NCBI GenBank assembly: GCA_035628055.1 | Contig: DASPKO010000314.1 | Coordinates: 1-25,739 of the forward strand | Source of the DNA: DASPKO01 sp035628055 | Lineage (GTDB): Bacteria > Planctomycetota > Phycisphaerae > Phycisphaerales > UBA1924 | Direction: 5' to 3' | Length of the DNA stretch: 25,739 nt | Shown: positions 1-7,477 of the stretch, one piece after another | How the letters are laid out: the number at the start of each line of letters is the position of its first letter | Numbering within the stretch: the stretch's first letter is position 1 | Notes under the pieces: model-generated | Databases searched by the model: none | What the model was told of the DNA's origin: nothing | The model's input: only the letters and a program-made list of their open reading frames with translations | Program-made: the position numbers and the translations under genes

Positions 1-1062
1 GCCCCAGCGCAGCGCGTTGGAGTTGGGGTTCTGCGCGAAGGTCTGCGGGCTCGACCAGGTCACGGCCCCGCCGCTGGTGCTCACCGTCCAGTCGGTGTTG
101 GCGTAGGGCTCGCCCGAGTGATAGTTCACGTCGCGGAAGCCGTTGGAGATGATGGTGACCCCCGCCGGCACCGGCACCGAGAAGGACCCGCCCGAGCGGT
201 CCGAGTTGAGGTTGAAGACGGCGTAGTCGTACCGGAACGTGCCGTTGCCCAGGTCCGTCACCTTGTGCGCGTAGTGGAAGGTGCCCTCGCTCGGGACCGT
301 CACCGCCCCGAGGATGACCGACGGGTCCTCCTGGTTCAGGCCCAGCCCGTGCGTCCGCCACGCCTTGATGGCCGGCTGGCCCACCTGCATGGTCCCCTGC
401 TCGGTCATCACGAACGTGCTGGTATTGACCACGACCCGCTTGTAGGAGGCGTTGTTCATCGCGTTGCCGTTGGGCGCGTCGTCGTTGCCGACGTAGACGC
501 CCTCGACGAAGTACAGGGCGCCGGGCGTGGTGAGGTCGGTGGCGGGAACCTGGAGCCGCTTGAAGATCGCGTCGCCCGTCGTGCTCGACGGCGTGGTCAT
601 CGCCCCGGTGAAGGCGTTGACGTTCGAGCGCGGGGCCAGCACCCCGTGCGAGCCGTTGTAGCTCGAGCCGTAGATGTCCCGGCACCCCACGCCGAGCACC
701 GACCCGCCCGCGCCGTTGCAGGTCATCCCGCACCCGCTGCCCGCGGCGGCGCAGCAGGCCTTCTTGCCGAACGACTGGCCGATCTGCTCGAGCCGCCCGT
801 TGGAGAGGCGGTAGGCGTTGAAGCCGACGATGGGCGATCCGGACCAGCTCCCGCCCCAGTGCAGGTTGGCATTGCCGATGTTGCAGGTGTAGGTGCCCAG
901 GGCATAGGCGTGGATGCCGCCGACCGGGCCGTAGTGGGAGATCCCATTGATGTCGGTGTAGACCACGTCGGCCCCGGTCTGCGCCAGGGCGGACGAGCCC
1001 ACCGCCAGCGCGCCGGCGCTCATCGCAAGGGCCAGGGCGGTACGACAGGTGCAAAGTGCCAT
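1..1062 (-). CDS. Secreted Cys-containing protein of unknown function, 3' end beyond window
   Basis: An uninterrupted frame of 354 codons runs from an ATG at 1062 off the left edge of the window, so the C-terminus is missing. A GAGGAG Shine-Dalgarno lies about 10 nt upstream. Residues 1-27 form a Sec signal peptide (hydrophobic core rich in Ala/Leu, then SSALA before Q28). The mature part has cysteines at about 60, 103, 104, 111, 115 and 127, in a Gly/Cys-rich patch (KKACCAAAGSGCGMTC) followed by LGVGC and YGSSYNGSHG. The rest is rich in Thr, Val, Asn and Gly, as in beta-sandwich secreted proteins. From memory, similar proteins occur as hypotheticals in Phycisphaerae, but I cannot name a family or a function. 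A sorting tail may lie in the missing C-terminus. It is separated from the transporter gene upstream by 216 bp. Confidence 0.85.
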   Translation of the reverse strand, partial: MALCTCRTALALAMSAGALAVGSSALAQTGADVVYTDINGISHYGPVGGIHAYALGTYTCNIGNANLHWGGSWSGSPIVGFNAYRLSNGRLEQIGQSFGKKACCAAAGSGCGMTCNGAGGSVLGVGCRDIYGSSYNGSHGVLAPRSNVNAFTGAMTTPSSTTGDAIFKRLQVPATDLTTPGALYFVEGVYVGNDDAPNGNAMNNASYKRVVVNTSTFVMTEQGTMQVGQPAIKAWRTHGLGLNQEDPSVILGAVTVPSEGTFHYAHKVTDLGNGTFRYDYAVFNLNSDRSGGSFSVPVPAGVTIISNGFRDVNYHSGEPYANTDWTVSTSGGAVTWSSPQTFAQNPNSNALRWG

Positions 1063-1278
1063 GCTGGGATCTCCTCGAAAGTGTCCGTCACACGCGGGCC
1101 GTTCCCGCTGCCCGCAACCTGAAAGGGAACTGTACAAACAACGCGGCCGCCTCCGGCCACCACGCTGACACCGCTCGCCCACGAGAGAACCGGGAGACGC
1201 ACACAAGCGCGCAGCGCACCCGAGCGCCTCCCGCCTCCATCAGGATACTTGGAACACCGCCCGGTGCAACCGTCCGGG

Positions 1279-2766
1279 TCAAATAACTCCCCCGGTCCCC
1301 TGCGCCCCCTCCGCCCAGACCCCGTCAACCGGCTCCGGGGCCAGCACCGGCCCCACGGGGCGGTCCCCCAGCACGTCGATGCTCATCCACCGCCCCCGGG
1401 CAAACCGCCACATCAGCACCAGCCCAAGCAGCACGATGTAGGCCCCCGCCCCCAGCCAGGGCCCGACCGACCGGAGGTCCGGCCTCCACTCCACCATCGC
1501 GTGCCCGCCCCCCAGGATGCACACCCAGGCCAGGAGGACCGTCGCGACGCCCGGCAGGACCGTGTCTCCCGCCCCCCGCAGCGCCGCCGAGAGCGTGATC
1601 GCCATCGCGTCAAAGACCTGGAAGAGCGCCGCGATGAGCATCACGGTCCCGCCGATGGCGAGCATGTCGGCCACGTCCCCCGCCGGGGTACCCTCCTTGA
1701 TGAAGACCGCGATGAGCGGGCCCCGGAAGGCGACCATGAGCAGGGCCCACCCCAGCATGTACACGACCGTGACCTTCAGTCCCAGGTAGGCCCGCCGCCG
1801 GGCGATCTCCGGCCGCCGCGCGCCCATCGCCCGGCCCACCATGGCGGTGACCGCGATCGACATCCCGACCGCGGGCATGAACGAGAGGTGCATGTAGCGC
1901 AGAACGATGGCCCCCACCGCGTTCTCATCGTCGCCGAACATCCCGACCAGGTAGGCCATGAAATAGGTCCAGCAGACCATCTCGTTGCCGAACATCAGGC
2001 CCGGAGACCAGCCCAGCCGCAGCAGGTCCCCGATCGCCTTGCCGGAGGGCCGCCAGACCCGGCGCGTCCCATAGGCCGCGTGGAACGCCGGGGACAGGAA
2101 GACCGCCACGACGATCGCCAGCTCGACGCCGGTGCCGAGCACGGTCGCGATCGCCGCCCCCTTCACGCCCAGGGCCGGCACGCCGAGCTTGCCGAAGATC
2201 AGCACCCAGTTCAGGCCCACGTTGACCAGATTGCCCGTCAGGGCGGCGATCATGACGGTCCTGGGCCGGTGCATCCCGTAGAAGAAGTGCGCCAGCCCCC
2301 GCGAGGCGAGCGTGAGCACCCCTCCCCACAGGAGGGTCTGCGCATAGCCCGTGCCCAGCCGCACCAGCTCGTCGGAGTGTCCCGCCGCCCCGGCGACGGC
2401 GCCGCGCTGCATCAGGCCGAAAAGCCACGGCACCAGCGGGAGATAGAGAAGCAGCCCGGCCCACAGCAGCACCGCGATCCACAGGGCGTTCCATCCGTAC
2501 GCGGCGCCGCGCTCCGGCCGCCCCGCGCCCAGGTTCTGCGAGACGAACGTGTTCACCACCCCCAGCAGCCCCATCCCGAAGCTGATGGGCACGAACGCGA
2601 GCATGGCCCCGTTGAACTGCGCCGCGACGTAGACCGGATCGGGCCCGATCCGCGAGACCATCAGTCCATCGACGAACTGCATGACCGTGTAGCTGGTCAT
2701 CGTGACGATCGACGGTCCCGCGATCCGCAGCATGTCCCGGAGCGGCCGCTCGTGCCCGTCGTTCAC
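1279..2766 (-). CDS. MATE-family efflux transporter
   Basis: This 495-residue polytopic inner-membrane protein matches the multidrug and toxic compound extrusion (MATE/NorM/DinF) family in length (usual 440-500) and in its pattern of about 12 hydrophobic segments. Family-like features include the N-terminal PSIVTMTSYTVMQFVDGLMV segment, FGMGLLGVVNTFVSQNLGAG near residues 60-80, and a second-half repeat with VGRAMGARRPEIARRRAYLG. Such proteins export cationic drugs or metabolites in exchange for Na+ or H+; the substrate here is unknown. The start is GTG at 2766, which overlaps the TGA of pdxA in a GTGA junction, so translation is probably coupled to pdxA and both share a promoter. The C-terminal 35 residues are a hydrophilic tail. 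Confidence 0.92.
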   Translation of the reverse strand: MNDGHERPLRDMLRIAGPSIVTMTSYTVMQFVDGLMVSRIGPDPVYVAAQFNGAMLAFVPISFGMGLLGVVNTFVSQNLGAGRPERGAAYGWNALWIAVLLWAGLLLYLPLVPWLFGLMQRGAVAGAAGHSDELVRLGTGYAQTLLWGGVLTLASRGLAHFFYGMHRPRTVMIAALTGNLVNVGLNWVLIFGKLGVPALGVKGAAIATVLGTGVELAIVVAVFLSPAFHAAYGTRRVWRPSGKAIGDLLRLGWSPGLMFGNEMVCWTYFMAYLVGMFGDDENAVGAIVLRYMHLSFMPAVGMSIAVTAMVGRAMGARRPEIARRRAYLGLKVTVVYMLGWALLMVAFRGPLIAVFIKEGTPAGDVADMLAIGGTVMLIAALFQVFDAMAITLSAALRGAGDTVLPGVATVLLAWVCILGGGHAMVEWRPDLRSVGPWLGAGAYIVLLGLVLMWRFARGRWMSIDVLGDRPVGPVLAPEPVDGVWAEGAQGTGGVI

Positions 2767-3851
2767 GCGCCCCCCCCCGCGGCCGGCCGCGCCAGCCGGA
2801 GCGCCAGCCGGAGCGCCGCCACCATGCCCCGGGCCGAGGCCCGTCCCGTCCCCGCGATGTCGAAGGCCGTGCCGTGGGCCGGACTCGTCCGCACCGCGGG
2901 CAGGCCCACCGTCACGTTGACCGCGTCCTGCCCGTCGAGCGTCTTGACGGCCACCAGCCCCTGGTCGTGATACATCGCCACCACCAGGTCATAGGCACCG
3001 CGCGCCTGCGCCGCGAAGATCGTGTCCCCCGGCCAGGGCCCGCTCGCGTCGATCCCGCGGGCCCGGGCCCGCTCGATCGCGGGCCTGATGCTCCGATCCT
3101 CCTCGGCGCCCAGCAGGCCCCCCTCCCCCGCGTGCGGGTTCAGCCCGCACACCGCGACGCGCGGCCCCGCGATGCCGAACATCCCGCACGCGCCCGCCCC
3201 CACCTCGATGGTCTCCAGCACTCGCTCGGCTGTGAGGGCCGCGGGCACCGCCGCCAGCGGGATGTGCGTCGTCGCCAGGATCACCCGCAGGCGCGGCCCC
3301 TCGAAGAGCATCGCCGTGCGCCGCGCCGCAAACCGGTCGGCAAGCAGCTCGGTGTGACCGGGATACCCCCCGCCGGGCGCGCACGGGCCCGCGTGCCCGG
3401 CCAGCTCCCACGACGCCTTGGCGATCGGGGCCGTCACGATCCCGTGCGCCCACCCGCGCCGCACCGCCTCGATCGCCGCCTCCACGGCCGCGAACGAGCA
3501 CAGACCCCCCGCGCCTGTCGGACGGGGTGGACCGGCAAACTCGGGGTGATCGCCCGGAGAGTTCCCGTCATCGAACACGACGACCTCTCCGGCACGGCCC
3601 GCGCGATGGCGTGCCATCTCCCGGTGCTCGGTCGACCAGAACGTTTCGATACCCGACCTCTCGGCGGCACGCTCCAGGGCCCACGCCGGCCCGAAGACCG
3701 CAAAGGCGGCCAGCCCCCGCAACCCGGGATCCGCCAGGGCCTTGACCAGCACCTCCGGGCCAATCCCGAGCGGGTCCCCGGCACTCACGGCCAGCACCGG
3801 CGCGCCGGGCCCGTCGTCCGGACTCGTGCCTGGCTCGGTCGGGGTGGGCAC
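2763..3851 (-). CDS. pdxA: 4-hydroxythreonine-4-phosphate dehydrogenase (PdxA)
   Basis: PdxA oxidises 4-phosphooxy-L-threonine with NAD+ in the DXP-dependent route to pyridoxal 5'-phosphate, in the cytoplasm. Recognisable motifs, in order, are SAGDPLGIGPEVLVKAL near the N-terminus, VTAPIAKASW and PGHTELLA (first metal-ligand His), ATTHIPL (second His), GLNPHAGEGG, and VAMYHDQGL (third His), followed by VGLPAVRTSPAHGTAFDIAG. With a GTG start at 3851 the protein is 362 residues, slightly longer than the usual 330 because of an acidic/Pro N-terminal extension. A longer in-frame reading upstream would cross the divergent FKBP gene and is rejected; an internal GTG just before the SAGDP motif is another possible start. 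It is the first gene of a two-gene unit with the MATE transporter. Confidence 0.95.
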   Translation of the reverse strand: MPTPTEPGTSPDDGPGAPVLAVSAGDPLGIGPEVLVKALADPGLRGLAAFAVFGPAWALERAAERSGIETFWSTEHREMARHRAGRAGEVVVFDDGNSPGDHPEFAGPPRPTGAGGLCSFAAVEAAIEAVRRGWAHGIVTAPIAKASWELAGHAGPCAPGGGYPGHTELLADRFAARRTAMLFEGPRLRVILATTHIPLAAVPAALTAERVLETIEVGAGACGMFGIAGPRVAVCGLNPHAGEGGLLGAEEDRSIRPAIERARARGIDASGPWPGDTIFAAQARGAYDLVVAMYHDQGLVAVKTLDGQDAVNVTVGLPAVRTSPAHGTAFDIAGTGRASARGMVAALRLALRLARPAAGGGA

Positions 3852-3951
3852 GCGGCGATGGTAGCGGAAGCCCGGCGAACCGCTGGGGGTTCCGCGCCTC
3901 GTACCATCCCACTTGGCCGAAGATCGCGCTCCGGCTCGTAGGGTTCTTCCC

Positions 3952-4443
3952 ATGCCCATGGTGCTACCTGCCAGCACTGCCTTGACCCTGCTCGCCGCGA
4001 TTGTTTGCGCCGCGGCCGGCTGTTCGGGCAGCGGCCAGGCCGCTACAGTCGGAAGCCCGCCACCCACCGAACTCGGGGGACCACCCTTGGAATCAACGCC
4101 TCTCAACAAGGTCACGCTCGGAAGCGGGCTGGTGATCGAGGACCAGGTCATCGGCACCGGGGCGGAGGTTCTCTCCCCGCGGCAGACCGTCAAGGTTCAC
4201 TACCGGGGAAGCCTGCTGACCGGCGCCGAGTTCGACTCGAGCTACTCGCGCGGCCAGCCCATCGAGTTTCCCCTTGGCCAGCTCATCCAGGGCTGGCAGG
4301 AAGGCATCCCCGGCATGCGCGTGGGCGGCAAGCGCCGCCTCACCATCCCCTACCAGCTCGGCTACGGCGAGCGCGGACACCCCCCGCGAATCCCGCCCAA
4401 ATCCGAGCTGATCTTCGAGATCGAGCTGCTCGGCGTGCGCTAG
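3952..4443 (+). CDS. FKBP-type peptidyl-prolyl isomerase lipoprotein
   Basis: The product is a 163-residue exported protein. Residues 1-23 are a lipoprotein signal peptide with an AAGC lipobox (C24), so it is probably tethered to a membrane in the periplasm. A short linker leads to a complete FKBP domain (about residues 58-163), with the family motifs VKVHYRGSLLTGAEFDSS, FPLGQLIQGWQEGIPGMRVG, and GYGERGHPPRIPPKSELIFE. The Tyr, Phe-Asp and Trp positions of the ligand pocket are kept, so it should be an active cis-trans prolyl isomerase or chaperone for envelope proteins. I chose ATG 3952; ATG 3958 is equally possible, and an upstream TTG at 3913 would spoil the signal peptide. It is divergent from pdxA across 100 bp and is followed by a second FKBP lipoprotein. 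Confidence 0.9.
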   Translation: MPMVLPASTALTLLAAIVCAAAGCSGSGQAATVGSPPPTELGGPPLESTPLNKVTLGSGLVIEDQVIGTGAEVLSPRQTVKVHYRGSLLTGAEFDSSYSRGQPIEFPLGQLIQGWQEGIPGMRVGGKRRLTIPYQLGYGERGHPPRIPPKSELIFEIELLGVR

Positions 4444-4547
4444 TTCCGCCTACCAGTCCGCTGCGGAGAACAGAGACCGAGACAATCTCCCGCGCCCGCT
4501 TCGCCATGCCGGGCCGGACCGACGCACACCTGCAAGGAGCCTGCACC

Positions 4548-5243
4548 ATGAACCGCAAGCTAGCCGCCATCGGCCTCGTGACAGGAATCGCGCTCATCGG
4601 GGTCGCGGCCTGCGAGGAACAGGGGCGCGAGGGCACCACCTCCGGCACCTCGGGCCGGGCCTCCGACTCCACGGGCTCGACCGTGCCCAAGACCGTCGAG
4701 ACGGGCACCGACACCCGCCCGCAGACGCCGACGAATACGCAGCGGCCCGCGACCGGGACCCCGACCGACCCGCCGCGCCCCGGCGACACCACGCGTCCGG
4801 GCGATCCGGCCCGCCCCGGCGAGACCACGCGCCCGGGCGCCCAGGCCCCAGCGGACCCGGCCCGGCCCGCCAATCCCACCACGCCCTCGGTCGAGCCCGC
4901 TCCCTCCGCAGACGGACTCATCAAAGAGGACCTCAAGCTGGGCGAAGGGGACACGGCCAACGAGGGAGACCGCGTGCTGGTGCACTATCGCGGCACGCTC
5001 AGGTCCGACGGCAAGGAGTTCGACTCCAGCATCGGCAAGGACCCCGTCGAGTTCGTGCTCACCTCCGGGCCGAACGGCGTGATCGAGGGCTGGGTCAAGG
5101 GCGTCGCGGGCATGAAAGAGGGCGGCCGCCGCAAGCTGACGGTCCCCGCCAAGATGGGCTACGGCGAGCGCGGGTACCCCGGCCTCATTCCCCCCAACTC
5201 CGACCTCGTCTTCGAGATCGAGCTCATCGAGGTGCGGAAGTAG
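4548..5243 (+). CDS. FKBP-type peptidyl-prolyl isomerase lipoprotein with Pro/Thr-rich linker
   Basis: The ATG at 4548 is preceded by an AAGGAG Shine-Dalgarno (4534-4539). The 231-residue product has a lipoprotein signal with the lipobox VAAC (C22), then a roughly 100-residue low-complexity linker made of degenerate TRPGD/ARPGE repeats. A C-terminal FKBP domain follows (about 125-231): VLVHYRGTLRSDGKEFDSS, GVIEGWVKGVAGMKEGG, GYGERGYPGLIPPNSDLVFE. The long disordered linker would hold the isomerase domain away from the membrane. The domain is clearly related to the neighbouring FKBP (104 bp upstream), so the pair probably arose by duplication with linker expansion in this copy. Longer upstream reading of this frame runs through the previous gene and is not credible. 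Confidence 0.92.
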   Translation: MNRKLAAIGLVTGIALIGVAACEEQGREGTTSGTSGRASDSTGSTVPKTVETGTDTRPQTPTNTQRPATGTPTDPPRPGDTTRPGDPARPGETTRPGAQAPADPARPANPTTPSVEPAPSADGLIKEDLKLGEGDTANEGDRVLVHYRGTLRSDGKEFDSSIGKDPVEFVLTSGPNGVIEGWVKGVAGMKEGGRRKLTVPAKMGYGERGYPGLIPPNSDLVFEIELIEVRK

Positions 5244-5422
5244 AGCAGCACCACCGGACCCAGGGCAAAACCCGACGAGGGCGGTTGCCAAAGACCAGGG
5301 GTCAGATCAGCACAGCAGGGCCCGAGCGGCCACGACAGGAGCTTGACGGGGCGCGGGGAACGCGCCGGGGTGATCCGGACCGTGTGGGACGGGCCTCACC
5401 GGCACGAGCAAGGAGCAGAACG

Positions 5423-5632
5423 ATGAAGAAGAGTGTGATGGCGATGTGCGCCGCTGCCGCGGCGGTCGGTCTCGCGGGCCTGTGCGGGTGCGAGGAGACC
5501 GCCAACGAGACGACCCCTCCCCCGCCACCGCCGCCCGCGACCAACACCAACCCCAACGCCACGACCCCGCCGGCCACCACCCCGGACCGGACGACGCCGC
5601 CCGCACCGGGGACGACCCAGGGCCCCGGCTAA
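5423..5632 (+). CDS. Small Pro/Thr-rich lipoprotein
   Basis: A 69-residue product begins at ATG 5423, with AAGGAG at 5410-5415 fixing the start. Residues 1-22 form a lipoprotein signal (MKKSVMAMC, then Ala-rich) ending in LCGC with C23 as the likely lipidated residue. The mature part is only about 46 residues of Pro, Thr and Asn, without a fold, resembling the linker of the preceding FKBP lipoprotein with the catalytic domain missing. It may be a surface spacer or a decayed relative of the FKBP gene. A rho-independent terminator follows about 90 bp downstream, so it probably closes the lipoprotein cluster. Confidence 0.7.
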   Translation: MKKSVMAMCAAAAAVGLAGLCGCEETANETTPPPPPPPATNTNPNATTPPATTPDRTTPPAPGTTQGPG

Positions 5633-5718
5633 AGAGCGCACGAGCCGGCATCGGCGGTCGCCCCGTCGGCCGCCCCCGTGCCACCGGCGCACGCCGGGTC
5701 TGACGTGATGGCCACACG

Positions 5719-5754
5719 GCCGCGCGCCGCGACAGCAGCGTGCGGCTTTTCTAT
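5719..5754 (+). terminator. Rho-independent terminator of the lipoprotein cluster
   Basis: A 9-bp stem with one G-U pair (5719-5727 with 5738-5746), a 10-nt loop and the run TTTTCTAT lie directly downstream of the small lipoprotein gene. Confidence 0.7.
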
Positions 5755-5833
5755 ATGTGCGGCGCACGCGCCGGGCCCCAGCGGGCGCTGCCCGCGCGCG
5801 CCGATCGCGCTCCTGGCTCCGGCTCGGGTCTCG

Positions 5834-6733
5834 CTAGTCCAGCACGATCTGCGTGCCGATGCCCGCGTCGGTGTAGATCTCCAGCAGCACCGAGTGCGGG
5901 ATCCGTCCATCGATGATGTGGGCCTTGGGCACGCCCGCCTGCAGCGCCGTCAGGCAGGCCGCCACTTTCGGCAGCATCCCTTCGCCGATCACCCCGGTCC
6001 CGATGAGCCGGTCGATCTCGCTCCGGGTCAGCGTGCTGGCGTAACTGGCCGGGTCCGCCGGGTCGGTGCGGATGCCGTGCGTGTCGGACATCATCACCAG
6101 CTTCTCCGCCTGGAGGGCCGCGGCCACCTTGCCCGCGGCGTCGTCGGCGTTGACGTTGAGCTTCCAGACCCCCTCGGGGCCCGGGTCGCGCGCGATCGCC
6201 ACCGGCGCGATCACGGGGATGTACCCGTCCTCGCAGAGCGCCGCCACCAGCACGGTGTTCACGTCGGTGACCTGGCCGACGTACCCCAGGTCGAGCCGCT
6301 CACCCGACGCGGGACCGCGGGCCACCAGCCGCTCCCCGAAGATCACGCATGAGGCGAGCGAGTGCAGCCCGATCGCCAGCGACCCCGTCGAGCTGAGGAA
6401 CTCGACCATCCCGGCGTTGATCTCGCCCACGAGCACCCGCTCGGCGATCTCCAGCGTCTCGCGGTCGGTGTAGCGCCGCCCGCGCACGAAGCGGGCCCGG
6501 AGCCCCGCCCGCTCCATCGCCGCGGTGATCGCCTTGCCCCCGCCATGAACGATCACCGGTCGCATGCCCACGGCGGACATGAAGGAGATGTCCGAGAGCA
6601 GGTCGCGCAGGGCGGCCTCGTCCTCCTGCACCGACCCGCCCACCTTCACCACCACGACCTTGTCGCGGAAACGCTGGATGTACCGGTGGGCCTCGACGAG
6701 GGCGACGGCTTTCTCGATGGCGGCGGCGTGCAT
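5834..6733 (-). CDS. argB: Acetylglutamate kinase (ArgB)
   Basis: ArgB phosphorylates N-acetyl-L-glutamate with ATP, the second step of the acetylated arginine pathway, in the cytoplasm. The 299-residue protein has the expected amino-acid-kinase layout: VVVKVGGSV with the phosphate-binding Lys30, VHGGGKAI (63-70), RFVRGRRYTDRETLEIAERV, GYVGQVTDVN, LNVNADDAAGKVAAALQA, MSDTHGI, and GEGMLPKVAACLTALQAGV, ending with HSVLLEIYTDAGIGTQI. Length and motif order match the family. An N-terminal helix of about 20 residues precedes the kinase core, as in hexameric, arginine-inhibited ArgB enzymes; feedback control by arginine is therefore possible but inferred. No other arginine gene is adjacent. Confidence 0.95.
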   Translation of the reverse strand: MHAAAIEKAVALVEAHRYIQRFRDKVVVVKVGGSVQEDEAALRDLLSDISFMSAVGMRPVIVHGGGKAITAAMERAGLRARFVRGRRYTDRETLEIAERVLVGEINAGMVEFLSSTGSLAIGLHSLASCVIFGERLVARGPASGERLDLGYVGQVTDVNTVLVAALCEDGYIPVIAPVAIARDPGPEGVWKLNVNADDAAGKVAAALQAEKLVMMSDTHGIRTDPADPASYASTLTRSEIDRLIGTGVIGEGMLPKVAACLTALQAGVPKAHIIDGRIPHSVLLEIYTDAGIGTQIVLD

Positions 6734-7130
6734 GGGCGCGGAGTGTAGGAGACGCCGCCCGCGCCTTGACCTTGGAACCCCGTGGGCGGCAGGGCGTCAA
6801 ACCCGCAGCGGGCGTGCGCGCAGGCGATGTTTCCCGCCACCCGGCCGCGGCATTGGCTCCGCCCATCGGCAGCCGTCAATGTCTTGGATGCCCCTTCTCG
6901 CGTCGCGACCTCACGCCCGAGCCCCGAGCGCCCGAGCCGCGAGCGCCAGCGAGCGGTTGAGGTCCGCGTTTGGACCACCCGCACTGGCAACCTCAACCCG
7001 TTCCTGCCAGCACCGCCCCCCAGCCGAACTTCATGCACGAGAGCGCGAGCGGTCTCCGCCGAACGGCCGTCGCCAGCCCGGCACGGGGCGTTCGCGACGC
7101 GCGAGCCCGGTTCACCCGGAATCCGGAGAC
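6734..7130. other. Non-coding stretch between argB and tRNA-Thr
   Basis: No credible gene was found here on either strand; the open frames lack Shine-Dalgarno sequences and have low-complexity Arg/Pro/Ala content. It contains the first copy of the 29-bp repeat (inverted relative to the others) and several related GCGAGCG runs. Confidence 0.5.
6928..6956 (-). repeat. 29-bp GC-rich intergenic repeat, copy 1 (inverted)
   Basis: Read on the minus strand this matches copy 2 at 28 of 29 positions. It begins CCGCTCGCTG and ends with GGCTCGGGCGC. Confidence 0.7.
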
Positions 7131-7203
7131 AGCCGCCTGCCGGATTCGAACCCGCGACCTGCGCTTTACAAAAGCGCTGCTCTACCAGCTGAGCTAAGGC
7201 GGC
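7131..7203 (-). tRNA. tRNA-Thr (anticodon UGU)
   Basis: A 73-nt cloverleaf on the minus strand. The acceptor stem GCCGCCT pairs perfectly with AGGCGGC, the D-arm is GCTC/GAGC, and the anticodon stem GCGCT/AGCGC encloses the loop TTTGTAA with anticodon TGT (Thr, ACA codons). The variable region is AGGTC and the T-loop is TTCGAAT. The T-stem (GCGGG with CCGGC) has a G-G opposition at its middle pair (51-63), an unusual weak point. CCA is not encoded. It is a single gene with no tRNA neighbour. Confidence 0.95.
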
Positions 7204-7297
7204 AACGCGGGCAGTTTAGGCGCCCGCTCGCACCAGCCCGCTCGTGCGACGCCCCGGACGATTCCCGGGCCTCGGCACGGACGACATTGCACCCGTC

Positions 7298-7326
7298 CCG
7301 CTCGCTCGCGCTCGCGGCTCGGGCGC
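7298..7326 (+). repeat. 29-bp GC-rich intergenic repeat, copy 2
   Basis: It begins CCGCTCGCTC and ends GGCTCGGGCGC. It differs from copy 1 (on the other strand) at one position and lies on the opposite side of tRNA-Thr. Confidence 0.7.
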
Positions 7327-7374
7327 CGCGCCGGGTTCGGTTCGCGCTGCCCGCCCGCCGCCGGGTTTCGACGT

Positions 7375-7403
7375 CCGCTCGCTGGCGCGCGCGGCTCGTC
7401 CGC
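7375..7403 (+). repeat. 29-bp GC-rich intergenic repeat, copy 3
   Basis: Same unit as copy 1 in direct orientation with three differences, including GCGCGCG in the centre. Confidence 0.55.
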
Positions 7404-7427
7404 GGGGTGCCGTGGGGCGAACCACGA

Positions 7428-7456
7428 CCGCTCGCTCGCGCTCGCGGCCCGTGCGC
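7428..7456 (+). repeat. 29-bp GC-rich intergenic repeat, copy 4
   Basis: Matches copy 2 at 27 of 29 positions. It lies just downstream of the 3' end of the choice-of-anchor-B gene, which is read on the other strand. Confidence 0.65.
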
Positions 7457-7477
7457 CGGGCGCCGATCGCCGTCTCT

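Noticed and set aside
118..1122. 334-residue plus-strand open frame at the left end
   Set aside because: The opposite strand carries a signal peptide, Shine-Dalgarno and 354 uninterrupted codons. The plus frame is Arg/His/Val-rich shadow.
3852..4193. N-terminal extension of pdxA
   Set aside because: It would overlap the divergent FKBP gene and add about 114 residues with no counterpart in PdxA.
6928..7456. Four repeats considered as a CRISPR array
   Set aside because: Orientation is mixed, spacing is irregular (about 20 to 340 bp), and no cas genes are present.
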